DNA from: Nocardia salmonicida NBRC 13393
GTDB lineage: Bacteria > Actinomycetota > Actinomycetes > Mycobacteriales > Mycobacteriaceae
DNA length: 34,612 nucleotides
Direction: 5' to 3'
NCBI RefSeq assembly: GCF_001613085.1
Contig: NZ_BDBR01000071.1
Span: 1-34,612, forward strand
Within the stretch, counting starts at the first letter, position 1, and each line of letters opens with the position of its first letter. This document shows, piece by piece, positions 19,324 through 27,515 of the stretch. The position numbers and the translations under genes were made by a program. The notes below the pieces were generated by a model. It was not told the DNA's origin and searched no databases. It saw only the letters and a list, made by a program, of their open reading frames with translations.

Positions 19324-20148
19324 ATGCCTACAGTGCAGGTACCGGCGGGGCCCATCGCCTACGAGGACACCGGTGGATACGGACCCGTCCTCGTGTTCGG
19401 CCACGGCCTGCTCATGGACGGTCGGCAATGGCGCAAAGTCATTCCGTTGCTGCCCGAATACCGTTGCATCACACCGACGTTGCCCCTGGGCGCGCACGTC
19501 GAGCCGATGCATCCCGACGTGGACCTGACCGAGCAGGGAGTCGCTCGCATCCTCGCGGACTTCCTCGATGTCCTAGGACTCGAGGCAGTGACGTTGGTCC
19601 TCAACGATTGGGGCGGTGGGCAGTTCATGATCTCCGAGGGTCGTGATCAGCGCGTGGGAAGGCTGGTGCTCGCCTCGTGCACCGCGTTCGACAACTACCC
19701 GCCCAAGCCGGCGCGCCCCGCGGCCCTGCTGTGCCGACTGCCGGGTGGGGGATGGCTGCTGAGCAGGATGTTCGGGACGAAGTTCTTTCGGCACAGTCGC
19801 CGCGCGTACGGTGCGCTGAGTAAGACGGGGCTGCCGGACTCGCTGTACGACGAATGGTTTCGCCCCGCCATCGAGAACGCCGCGATCCGCCGCGATCTGG
19901 TCAAATTCGCCACCGGGGCGCCCTCTCGACGCCGACTGCTCGAATTATCCGATCAACTGCGGACATTCACACGTCCGGTACTCGTGGTGTGGGCACGCGA
20001 AGATCGGATGATGCCGCTCGAGCATGCGGATCGATTGGTTGAGCTGTTCCCTGAGGCGGCCAAGCTGATCATCGATGATTCGTGGACTCTTGTTCCGGAA
20101 GACCAACCGCGAGCCATGGCAGAGGCATTGCAGAAGTTCGTAGGATGA
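19324..20148 (+). CDS. Alpha/beta-fold hydrolase with Asp nucleophile position, lacking the usual catalytic His
   Basis: A 274-aa single-domain alpha/beta hydrolase with strong RBS AGGAGGTG. HG oxyanion region (GHGLLMDGRQW, 26-36), nucleophile elbow LNDWGGG with D95 where serine hydrolases have Ser, and acid D227 (WAREDRMMP). The elbow resembles haloalkane dehalogenases and epoxide hydrolases. Where the catalytic His is expected (normally GH before the final helix) the sequence reads DDSWTLVPEDQP, with no His. I recall actinobacterial relatives sharing this SxTLxPxDQP form, so it may be a conserved non-classical group. It may not hydrolyse by the usual mechanism. It is divergent from TetR 1 and convergent with the P450 gene, 24 bp away. 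Confidence 0.85.
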   Translation: MPTVQVPAGPIAYEDTGGYGPVLVFGHGLLMDGRQWRKVIPLLPEYRCITPTLPLGAHVEPMHPDVDLTEQGVARILADFLDVLGLEAVTLVLNDWGGGQFMISEGRDQRVGRLVLASCTAFDNYPPKPARPAALLCRLPGGGWLLSRMFGTKFFRHSRRAYGALSKTGLPDSLYDEWFRPAIENAAIRRDLVKFATGAPSRRRLLELSDQLRTFTRPVLVVWAREDRMMPLEHADRLVELFPEAAKLIIDDSWTLVPEDQPRAMAEALQKFVG

Positions 20149-20172
20149 TTGGCCTCATCGGTGGGGCGCTGT

Positions 20173-21453
20173 TCAGTTGACCAGAATCGGTGCCCCGTCG
20201 GAGGGTACATGCGTGATGTTGCGGACCCGGCCCCGCGTCGTCGTGGACGCGGGCAGGGACAAGACGTGGCGGCGCAGGATCTCTTGGAGCACCGCCGCAC
20301 CCTCCATCAGCGCGAAACCCGCTCCGATGCACCGGCGCACCCCACCGCCGAAGGGCAGCCAGGTATTCGGTGCCACGCTGCCGTCGAGGAAGCGGTCAGG
20401 CCGGAACACCGCGTCAGGGAAGGCTTCGGGCCGCTTGTGTGCGAGCAGGATCGAGGTCGCGACGACGGTTTCAGCGGGCAGGTCGTGGCCGCCGATCATT
20501 ATGTCGCGGGTGAGCTTTCGCACGACACCTCCGATGACCCAGTGGTAGCGCAGTGCTTCCTTCATCACCGCTTCGAGGTAAACGGTGTCGCCGTCGAGCG
20601 CGGCTCGACGGGCGAGGTCCTGCTGGGCGGGGTTGGCGGCCAGTTCGCGTAGCGCCCAGGACAGTGCGGCCGAGGTCGTCTCGTGCCCGGCAGCGAGCAG
20701 GGTGACCAACTGATCGCGGAGTTCGTCTGAGGTGAGCGGGGTGTCGTTGCCGCTGCCAGCTGACATCAGGCGCGACAGCACATCAGCGCCCGGGGCGTCG
20801 CTGCACGTGCGTCGCTGCTCGATCTCGGCGTAGAGATGGGCGTCCAGACTGGCTCGGTCGTGGTGAAACCGTCTCCAGGGTCCACGGTTTTGTAAGGCTG
20901 GGTATCGGGAGCCGAGCAGGGTGAGCGGGGCGATGTCGGTGATGCGGCGCATGGGAGGACCGAGGAGGTCGCGACGGCGCGGATCGGCGACACCGAGCAC
21001 CACCTCGCCGATGACATCGAGGGTGATCCCGGTCATCGCGTCCAAGCTGCGGACGGTCGACCCGGCCTGCCAGGTCTCCACGTGGGTGGCGGCGATCTGC
21101 TCGATCATCTTGCGATAACCGGTCAGGGCGGGCCCGGTGAAGGCGGGCATCAGCAGTCGGCGGGCGCGAGCGTGCTCGGCTTCGTCGGTGATGAGCACCG
21201 AATGATCGCCGAGCAGCGGACGCAGAATGCCGTTGCTCTCGCCGGCGTGCAGGTCGGTGGGGGAGGCGGCGAAGATCTCGCGGACGTGTTCGGGGCGGGT
21301 GAACACGACCATATGCCGGGCGTACGGCGGCACCATGCGCAGTGTGAAGGTGTCGCCGTAACGGCGAGCGGTGGCGGTCAAGAACCGCTCCCGCGCTTGC
21401 ACATACCGGATCGTCTGCGCGATCGCGGGTAGCCGGGGGCCGGGCGGGTACAT
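20173..21453 (-). CDS. Cytochrome P450
   Basis: A 426-aa protein with all core P450 motifs: I-helix AGHETT (255-260), ExxR at E299-R302 (KEALRYH), the PERF-like RPDRF (351-355) and heme loop FGGGVRRCIG with the thiolate Cys375. There is no membrane anchor, so it is a soluble class I enzyme needing a ferredoxin and reductase; none is encoded nearby. The long I-helix style and the C-terminal FALMEGAAVLQEILRR resemble bacterial CYP families close to CYP4/CYP110-like or CYP1xx groups; I cannot place it in a subfamily. AGGAGAGG precedes the ATG. Its substrate is unknown, and the neighbouring TetR/hydrolase pair may or may not belong with it. Confidence 0.94.
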   Translation of the reverse strand: MYPPGPRLPAIAQTIRYVQARERFLTATARRYGDTFTLRMVPPYARHMVVFTRPEHVREIFAASPTDLHAGESNGILRPLLGDHSVLITDEAEHARARRLLMPAFTGPALTGYRKMIEQIAATHVETWQAGSTVRSLDAMTGITLDVIGEVVLGVADPRRRDLLGPPMRRITDIAPLTLLGSRYPALQNRGPWRRFHHDRASLDAHLYAEIEQRRTCSDAPGADVLSRLMSAGSGNDTPLTSDELRDQLVTLLAAGHETTSAALSWALRELAANPAQQDLARRAALDGDTVYLEAVMKEALRYHWVIGGVVRKLTRDIMIGGHDLPAETVVATSILLAHKRPEAFPDAVFRPDRFLDGSVAPNTWLPFGGGVRRCIGAGFALMEGAAVLQEILRRHVLSLPASTTTRGRVRNITHVPSDGAPILVN

Positions 21454-21594
21454 GGCGACGGTCCTCTCCTAGACGCTCACTCCACGGTAACCCCGGTTAC
21501 TCGGGCCGGGCGTCGATCTGGAAATCCACGTGTTCGCTACCTTGCGGGCAGCGCGGCGGGAATGGAGTTCTGTCTGAATTGTTAGTCTCCGTAG

Positions 21595-21997
21595 ATGATT
21601 TCAGCACGGAACGGCTTTCCGGTGCTGGCGGGGGTCGCGTTGATCTGTTCGATGGTTGCGTGCGCCGGCGAGAACGCCGCCGCGACCTCGCCGAGCCCGT
21701 CGGTGTCGCGCACCAGCCCGTCAGAGCAGCCGAGTAGGCGGCGACCAGCGATTCGTCGTGTGCGAAGGCTAGACCGGCATCCGGATCATGCGGGCGGCAG
21801 CGCCGACGCTGCGGCCGGACCCCTTCGAAGGAGCCTTCTTCACTTTCACCGCCAATAGTCAGCAGTTCGTGGCCGATGGCATGAAGATCGACCTGGCACG
21901 CGCGACGATCACCGTCACCGTCACCGACGCCCCGAAACGCCCCGAATTCCGTGCGGTGACATGGACCGTGAACGAATACTGGTCTGCTGTCTACTGA
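21595..21997 (+). pseudogene. Broken small lipoprotein gene
   Basis: The first frame begins MISARNGFPVLAGVALICSM and continues into a lipobox-like MVAC, then a Ser/Pro/Thr-rich linker typical of actinobacterial lipoproteins. It then degenerates into Arg-rich, unlike-protein sequence and stops at 21858. A second frame, open from 21773 to 21997, encodes a plausible folded ending (DPFEGAFFTFTANSQQFVAD, KIDLARATITVTVTDAPKR, WTVNEYWSAVY). A TAG at 21770 blocks this frame upstream. The simplest reading is one secreted lipoprotein of about 120-130 aa disrupted by at least one frameshift between about 21725 and 21790. Alternatively the second part is a separate short gene from the ATG at 21788. No family is recognised. 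Confidence 0.5.
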
Positions 21998-22058
21998 TTC
22001 GGCCGCTCGGTCCCGACTCGGCCGTCATGGTGAACGGGCTGTTCGACCGCACCGACTG

Positions 22059-22682
22059 TCAGGGCGCTCGGTTCACCACGGCGAGTGCGAGTTCGGTGCA
22101 CAGGGCAGCGACTTCGGTGGTCGGCCGACCGGGGTCGCCCAGCCAGGTCGCCACGAGCTGGTTGATCCCGCCGACGACGAAAAGTGCTTCCTGGCGCCGG
22201 ATCTCCGGATTCGCGGGGGTATCGAGGAACTCCGCGCTGTACTGCATCACGAGGTCGGTCACGATGCCGACGGCACGGGAGCGCAACTCTTCGAGCCCGG
22301 CGACGCTGTGGGTATCGCTGGTGAGGATGCGGTGGATGCTGGGGTCGTCGGCGATCGTATCGAGGTAGGTCGTCAGTGCCCGCCGGAGTTTGCGTTCGAG
22401 GGTGCCCGGCTCGGCCTGGCTCGCCTCGACGAGAGTGGTGAACAGCTCCTCGTGCACCTGCTCGGCGACGGCGAGGACCAGTGCGTCCCGGGTGGCGAAA
22501 TCTTCGTAGAAATAGCGCGGCGTCAACCCCGACGCGGCACACACGCGGCGCACGGTGACTTCGCTCGGGCCTGCCTCGCCCCAGATCTGGCGACCCGCGG
22601 CGAGGAGTTTGTCGCGGCGTTCGTCTCGTCGATTCGCCGCGCTGATTCCCCGGTAGGACCGGACCACCTCTGCACGCGCCAT
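22059..22682 (-). CDS. TetR-family transcriptional regulator 2
   Basis: A 207-aa protein from the ATG at 22682 (MARAEVVRSYRG). An in-frame ATG at 22706 would add 8 residues but lies inside the operator palindrome, so the inner start is preferred; neither has a clear ribosome binding site. The HTH is at about 18-65 (RRDKLLAAGRQIWGEAG, VTVRRVCAASGLTPRYFYEDF). The C-terminal ligand domain (about 80-205) is not recognisable. It is divergent from the MpaB-type oxygenase gene at 22759, with a long perfect inverted repeat between, so it very probably represses both. Confidence 0.92.
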   Translation of the reverse strand: MARAEVVRSYRGISAANRRDERRDKLLAAGRQIWGEAGPSEVTVRRVCAASGLTPRYFYEDFATRDALVLAVAEQVHEELFTTLVEASQAEPGTLERKLRRALTTYLDTIADDPSIHRILTSDTHSVAGLEELRSRAVGIVTDLVMQYSAEFLDTPANPEIRRQEALFVVGGINQLVATWLGDPGRPTTEVAALCTELALAVVNRAP

Positions 22683-22704
22683 TGACAGGACTTTAGCAGC
22701 CGAC

Positions 22705-22736
22705 ATACTTTGGATATCAGTCGTTATCCAAAGTAT
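22705..22736. promoter_or_regulatory. TetR operator: perfect 12-bp inverted repeat
   Basis: ATACTTTGGATA (22705-22716) and TATCCAAAGTAT (22725-22736) are exact reverse complements separated by an 8-nt spacer, TCAGTCGT. The 32-bp site fills the gap between the divergent tetR and oxygenase genes and ends 9 bp before the oxygenase ribosome binding site. Twelve perfect base pairs by chance in a 76-bp gap are very unlikely. Confidence 0.88.
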
Positions 22737-22758
22737 TGTCGCTCAACGAGGAGTGTCG

Positions 22759-23970
22759 ATGACCACCGTTCCCACCCGTCACCCCGATCGCCCCCACCAC
22801 GTCCCCGCCGTCGTCGGCGGCTTCGCGGCGATGCTGGGGGTGCACAGCCCCGACTCGAAGCAATGGCAGCGTCTCGGCGAGGGCCTGCTCGTCGGTGACG
22901 ACGCGATGGATCGGCTGGTGGACTGGATGGTCGCCACAGGCTCGAAGCAGATGCGTCCGCTGTTCGATCGAGCGCTCGCAGAGGGCATCGCCGCGGTGCC
23001 GGATGCGCCGGATGCGCTGCGCGAATTCTTCGCCGCGGTCGAGACTGTTCCGGCGTGGGTCGATCACGACAAACTCGTGCACGGGGCCAAGGTCCTGCGC
23101 ACCGGCGGGTCCGACGGCATGTACATCGCACGCGACGTCGCCATGCTCGGCGGCTACCAGTTCTCCGGCTTCAACAAGACCTTGTTGCGCACAGGAGCAC
23201 TGGAAAAGGGCTCCAATCAGCGGTGGGCCGAGACGATGCAGTGGGCGATGGACGTCCTGTCCGAGGACGGATTGTCCCCGCTGGGTCTGGGATACCAGTC
23301 CACGATCCGGGTGCGACTCATCCACGCCTTCGTCCGCAGGCACGTGGCTGCGATGCCGGATTGGCGGACCGAGGACTGGGGCCTGCCCATCAACCAGACG
23401 GATATGGCGGCCACGCTCGTCGGCGCCTTCATCGCACCGGCGATCGGTGGGATGGGCCTGGGTCTGTTGCTCACCCCCGCCGAAACCGACGCTGTCGCGC
23501 ACCTGGTCCGCTACGTCGGCTGGCTGCTCGGCGTCGAGGAACAGTGGCTGCCGCACTCCTTCCGCGACGGTGTGCGCGTCCTGGTGCACACGCTGTCCGC
23601 CTTGGCCGACCCCGACGAGTCGACCCGTCAACTTGCGGTACCGATGTCACGAGACCCGTTGTCGTGGAACTATGACCGGCTGCCCACGATCCGGCGCCGT
23701 CTCGCCTATGCCCAGCATCTGTCGGTGACAGGGACCTTCCTCGGCCGCCACACGATGCGTGCGCTCGGCCTGCCGACGGCGATCGTTCCGTGGTACCCGG
23801 CGATCCGCATCCCCGTCAATGTCGCGCGCTCGGTCACCCGGCTGTTGCCCGGCGGGCTCGACCGTGCGGCGATTCGTGGTGCGCGAGAACAGGATCGGTT
23901 CATGTCGACGCTGGTCAGCGCCGGACCGACCGTCGGCGCGGCGGCCGCGCGACTCACCCACGCGGCCTAG
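22759..23970 (+). CDS. Oxygenase MpaB/latex-clearing-protein family (DUF2236)
   Basis: A 403-aa protein; the ATG at 22759 has ACGAGGAG 5-6 nt upstream, while a GTG at 22753 overlaps that site. The all-helical domain spans about 60-330. YQSTIRVRLIHAFVRRH holds H189, the position equivalent to the proximal heme His of rubber oxygenase Lcp, with nearby conserved Arg residues. The downstream INQTDMAATLVGAF segment is also typical. Unlike secreted rubber-cleaving Lcp there is no Tat or Sec signal peptide, so it is probably cytosolic and its substrate is not polyisoprene; many such actinobacterial proteins are uncharacterised heme b oxygenases. It is controlled by the divergent TetR through the 32-bp operator, and a strong hairpin follows its stop. 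Confidence 0.88.
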   Translation: MTTVPTRHPDRPHHVPAVVGGFAAMLGVHSPDSKQWQRLGEGLLVGDDAMDRLVDWMVATGSKQMRPLFDRALAEGIAAVPDAPDALREFFAAVETVPAWVDHDKLVHGAKVLRTGGSDGMYIARDVAMLGGYQFSGFNKTLLRTGALEKGSNQRWAETMQWAMDVLSEDGLSPLGLGYQSTIRVRLIHAFVRRHVAAMPDWRTEDWGLPINQTDMAATLVGAFIAPAIGGMGLGLLLTPAETDAVAHLVRYVGWLLGVEEQWLPHSFRDGVRVLVHTLSALADPDESTRQLAVPMSRDPLSWNYDRLPTIRRRLAYAQHLSVTGTFLGRHTMRALGLPTAIVPWYPAIRIPVNVARSVTRLLPGGLDRAAIRGAREQDRFMSTLVSAGPTVGAAAARLTHAA

Positions 23971-23984
23971 CGCCGCAATGGGTG

Positions 23985-24015
23985 GGATCCGGCCGAACAC
24001 GGTACGGCCGGATCC
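23985..24015 (+). terminator. Hairpin terminator after the MpaB-type gene
   Basis: GGATCCGGCCG (23985-23995) and CGGCCGGATCC (24005-24015) are exact reverse complements with a 9-nt loop, 14 bp past the stop codon. There is no T-tract. It lies between convergent genes, since the CHAT gene ends at 24134 from the other side. Confidence 0.7.
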
Positions 24016-24133
24016 AGACAACGGTGGTTGCCCCGGATTGCACGCCGATGAGCCTCGGTCGGCCAGTTCCTAGATAGCGCTGGCCATGGCCTACCCCAAT
24101 GAGTGTGACCGTCTGCCAGGCCGCGCGAGAATC

Positions 24134-26047
24134 TCAGCGATTCAGTGCTTGGAGCGGTTCGAGGCAGACCACGAACTTCTCGATTTCATTGATGGAGGGT
24201 TCTTCGCGGGGCCCGCATTTGGTTCCGTCTACGGTGTCTGGGTTGATCGAGACGACCTTGAAAAGGAAATCGTCGGGTTTGGTGGTGCACGGTATCTGCT
24301 TGACAGGAGTTTCGGTCCTATCCCAGCAGGTGTTGAGTCTCCAATTGACGTCCCAGCACAGGACCCAGCCGGTCACTGACGAAGTTCCATCGTCCGGGTT
24401 GCATTTCTCCGGTCCGCTGACGATTGCGTTGATCTTCGCGTCCGCCTCGGTACTGTCGCAGGGGAGCTTTTCTATCTTGTCGGTGAATCGGGACAGTCGC
24501 GCGCATTCCCCGTCGCTCCAGTGGATGGGAGGGGGCCGCGTCGAGAAAGAGATCGCGGCGGCTATTGCGAGAGCGGCGACGGCCGCGCCAGTTCCGATCA
24601 TCAAGACCCGTTTCCAGCGGATGTTGGTCGACGGTGACTTGTGTTCGAGACATTCGCGGCGACGGGCGGCGGCATCACGATAATCCGGTGTCGTCGCGAG
24701 GATCTCACCGTAGAGATCGGCGGCGGCGCTCCAGGCGCGGCCTTCTTGTGCGCCGATGGCTTGCTGATATTTGTGTGCGAGATCTTGTTCTTCGGCGGCG
24801 GCGCGGCGCAGTGCGGCGGCATCGCGGTAGTGGGGGTCCGACACCAGCAATTGGTCGAGTTTACCTATGACGGTGTCGTAGTCGTGGTCATCCAGTGCGG
24901 TGCGGGCCGCAGCGTAGAGCTGCTCATTGACCGGCTTCTCCGGCTGTGGTTCCAGGATGAACGGTCGGCTGTTTCCTCCTCGCAGGTAGAGGACGGGGGT
25001 GACCCATTCGAGGGTCCCCTGTGCGCCCATGATCGAGATTCGGCCGCTGCGAACAGCGTTCTCGACGGTGCGGTTTCGCGCGATCGCCGTATAGAACCCG
25101 GCAGCAAAGGAGGTCGCGGCCGTGTCGCTGATTCTGAACTGCATGGCAGCGACAGCGCTGACTCCGCTTCGCGCCAGCACTGCTGCGGTGCCGGAGAACA
25201 GATCCCTGGTGCTCTCCGCACCGGATGAGCAGGAATTGAGGACAACCAGTCGGGGTGTCGGTCTTGCTTCGCTGAGCAGACAGGCCAAGCGAGTGGCGGG
25301 GATCGGAACTGCGCCGCCATCGGCATCGACCCAGGCGATAGACCCTTCATCGTTGGTGACGTCGTAATGGCCGTGGCCGATGAAGTGCAGGACGTGCCAT
25401 TCATCGGACAACAGTTTTTCCTGTACGCCCGCCCAACCTGCTTGCTGTAGCCACTCGAAGTGCAGCAGGCCGCGGGTGGTCAACGGTTCCAGTGCCTTCT
25501 CCAGCCGTTGTTGTTCAGTGGAAACGGCTAGCGACGACATTCCCCGTGGGGTGGCCACCAGCCCCAAGATTCGCAGTGGCGGTGTCACTTTGAGTGGTTC
25601 GCAGGTGTAGGGCGCCGGTACATGACGAACCAGGGGCGCGGTCAGGCAGACGTAGTTCTTGGTGTCCTGGTCCCATAACGCTTCCCACGGCAAGGCAGCC
25701 AGCTCGGGAGCGCCGAGGCGCAGTTCCACCCGCAGTTGCTCGTTGTGATCCTGGGCGGCGGCGACGCTTGCCCGATACGTCTCGAGGACAGCGCCGGTGA
25801 ACAGTGCCCGGAACAAGTGTCCGCCGACGTCCTGTAGGGCCTGCTCGCCCGGGTCAGCGACCCGACGTCCGGTTACCGATGACGCCAGTACCACCGCCTC
25901 CAAATAGGGTTGCTTCTCGAGTAGCTGGTGGGCATCCAGCTGCATGGTCGCAGAGGGTTCGGCCCCGACAGGTGAGTGCAACACGCGCGTCGTGTACTGA
26001 TCGCCGCCGGAGTTCGCTTCGATCTTGATTTGAATCGTGCATGCCAT
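24134..26047 (-). CDS. CHAT-domain (caspase-like) protein with TPR-like helices, one TM span and a Cys-repeat exterior domain
   Basis: A 637-aa protein from ATG 26047; a GTG at 26059 overlapping the upstream stop (GTGA) would add 4 residues. Residues 1-160 form a beta-rich N-terminal domain. The CHAT protease fold (about 155-365) has catalytic His225 (HFIGHGHYD) and Cys273 (VVLNSCSSG). Residues about 375-468 are two TPR-like helical pairs with a repeated DPHYRDAAALRR / TPDYRDAAARRR ending. One membrane helix lies at about 481-502 (GTGAAVAALAIAAAISF), after basic RWKR, so the protease is cytoplasmic and the rest outside. The C-terminal 130 residues hold two four-Cys repeats. CHAT proteases occur in gasdermin, CRISPR type III-E and other conflict systems. 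With the Trypco1 gene directly upstream, a regulated-protease effector is likely. Target and trigger are unknown. Confidence 0.9.
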   Translation of the reverse strand: MACTIQIKIEANSGGDQYTTRVLHSPVGAEPSATMQLDAHQLLEKQPYLEAVVLASSVTGRRVADPGEQALQDVGGHLFRALFTGAVLETYRASVAAAQDHNEQLRVELRLGAPELAALPWEALWDQDTKNYVCLTAPLVRHVPAPYTCEPLKVTPPLRILGLVATPRGMSSLAVSTEQQRLEKALEPLTTRGLLHFEWLQQAGWAGVQEKLLSDEWHVLHFIGHGHYDVTNDEGSIAWVDADGGAVPIPATRLACLLSEARPTPRLVVLNSCSSGAESTRDLFSGTAAVLARSGVSAVAAMQFRISDTAATSFAAGFYTAIARNRTVENAVRSGRISIMGAQGTLEWVTPVLYLRGGNSRPFILEPQPEKPVNEQLYAAARTALDDHDYDTVIGKLDQLLVSDPHYRDAAALRRAAAEEQDLAHKYQQAIGAQEGRAWSAAADLYGEILATTPDYRDAAARRRECLEHKSPSTNIRWKRVLMIGTGAAVAALAIAAAISFSTRPPPIHWSDGECARLSRFTDKIEKLPCDSTEADAKINAIVSGPEKCNPDDGTSSVTGWVLCWDVNWRLNTCWDRTETPVKQIPCTTKPDDFLFKVVSINPDTVDGTKCGPREEPSINEIEKFVVCLEPLQALNR

Positions 26048-26055
26048 TTCGCTGA

Positions 26056-26475
26056 TCACACCCTCGCATCAAGCTGCGGCTCACGTCGTTCGACAGGCAG
26101 GTCTTCGCTCGCCGGCCGAACGCCGACAACGTTGTTCGTACGTCGGGCAATCGGATGCCATGTGAGGTCCACGCTGAGCTGGGCGGCCGCGCCCGTCTCG
26201 GCCACGATGGCACCCGCTTTAGCATTGAATTCCAGACCGAACTGGACCCGTACCTCGGCTGGCGGCGCGGCCAGCTCACCGAGTTGACCCAGAATTCCCT
26301 CTGCCATGACCCTGATCACCGAGAGCGCGGAACCGAGCGAACGCTCGGCCTTCTCCACGGCCTCTGCCATCTGGTCCCGCCCACCGCGGGTCACCACGTC
26401 GCCGTACCGGGGTAGGGAGTCGACATGCACCAGCACCTCGCCGCCGCTTTCGACCGGAAAACTGACTATCGACAT
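26056..26475 (-). CDS. Trypco1 (CU044_2847-type) small domain protein
   Basis: A 139-aa protein; the ATG at 26475 has AAGGAG 8 nt upstream. It shows the layout of the trypsin-co-occurring domain 1: an N-terminal strand segment (IVSFPVESGGEVLVHVDSLP), a central helix (about 34-68, ending SVIRVMAEGILGQL) and the conserved motif VRVQFGLEFNAKAGAIVAET (75-94) followed by SVDLTWHP (101-108). Family members are encoded beside trypsin-, caspase- or CHAT-type proteases and NTPases in predicted conflict systems, as effector-associated modules. Here it immediately precedes the CHAT gene (stop and GTG overlap, or 8 bp to the ATG), so the two are one transcription unit. Its C-terminal 30 residues are unrecognised. 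Confidence 0.82.
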   Translation of the reverse strand: MSIVSFPVESGGEVLVHVDSLPRYGDVVTRGGRDQMAEAVEKAERSLGSALSVIRVMAEGILGQLGELAAPPAEVRVQFGLEFNAKAGAIVAETGAAAQLSVDLTWHPIARRTNNVVGVRPASEDLPVERREPQLDARV

Positions 26476-26723
26476 CACTTCTGCTCCTTCGATCAACCTC
26501 GGAATCGGTGAACCTCCGGCGCAGAACTCGTCACGCGGGTCGTGCCGACGAAGGGCACCGAGCCAGACGCCGCTGAGCGGCATACATCTGGATTTCTAGG
26601 CATTCGCCACCGTCGGTAACGGGCAGGCCATTCAAGTGGCGCTTTTACTACTGACCCAGCTCTCGCTTTTGCCTCGTAGAAAGATCATCTCGCGCTGAGC
26701 GGGCGCTGGGATCGAGTAGTCCT

Positions 26724-27515
26724 CTACCTGTTTTCCAGGGAGGCGGTCCGCCGCGACAGTTCGGCCCGTAACTGCAGGAATCGGAATAGTCCTGGCCGGC
26801 CGACGACGGCTTCGTAGCGGTCGACGACCTCGTCGATGAAGGCGGGGACGTCAGCGGCGGGAATGCGGGCCGTCCAGTCCGCGAACCCGACCGTGCACCA
26901 CCGGGCGAAGGCCTCGCGTGTGCCGAAGTCCCATTCCCGGTCGACTACGGTGTGCGCGGTGACCTCGAGGTCGGCACTCGCCGCGATCGAGGGCAGCGTG
27001 CCGGCGTCGATATGCACGAAGGGGCGCGCGAATCCGGCGAACGCTGTCGACCAGCGCACATCGCCGGTGACCGCCATCGCGACGTTCTCGATGCTCGGGC
27101 GAGACCCGCCGCAGACATACTGCACGAGCACCCGTCCGCTGGGTTCGAGTGCCGCGGCGATGTGCCGGTAGGCAGTCTCCTGGTCGAGCACCCAGTGCAG
27201 TGCGTTGAACGAGACAACGAGGTCGAAGTCGCGAGGGAAAGTCATGGTCGTGACATCGCCGACTTCGAAGGCGATGTTCGTGAGCTGGTCGTCGGCGGTG
27301 CGGGCGGCCTCGATCATCCGCGGCGACGGGTCGATACCGAGCACAGAACCAGCGGGCACCCGCGCCGCGATCAGGCGAGTCACATAGCCGTCGCCACAAC
27401 CCACGTCGAGGACGTGCTCGGCACCCGCGAGCGAGACGGACTCCACAGCGTCCGTCGCCATCGCACGCTGGAGTCCACTGATGTGGGCGTAGCCCGCGCC
27501 GTCCCAGTCGGCCAT
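26724..27515 (-). CDS. Class I SAM-dependent methyltransferase
   Basis: A 263-aa Rossmann-fold methyltransferase. Motif I is VLDVGCGDGYVTRL (35-48), the acidic ribose-binding D is in VLGIDPSPRMIE, motif II is FEVGDVTTMTFP and motif IV FDLVVSFNALHWV. This pattern, with NALHWV, matches trans-aconitate 2-methyltransferase and juvenile-hormone-acid-methyltransferase-like proteins, which methylate carboxylates or small molecules. The specific substrate is unknown. Its ATG follows directly on the TAG of a short ORF, with no intervening base, implying translational coupling. Confidence 0.9.
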   Translation of the reverse strand: MADWDGAGYAHISGLQRAMATDAVESVSLAGAEHVLDVGCGDGYVTRLIAARVPAGSVLGIDPSPRMIEAARTADDQLTNIAFEVGDVTTMTFPRDFDLVVSFNALHWVLDQETAYRHIAAALEPSGRVLVQYVCGGSRPSIENVAMAVTGDVRWSTAFAGFARPFVHIDAGTLPSIAASADLEVTAHTVVDREWDFGTREAFARWCTVGFADWTARIPAADVPAFIDEVVDRYEAVVGRPGLFRFLQLRAELSRRTASLENR

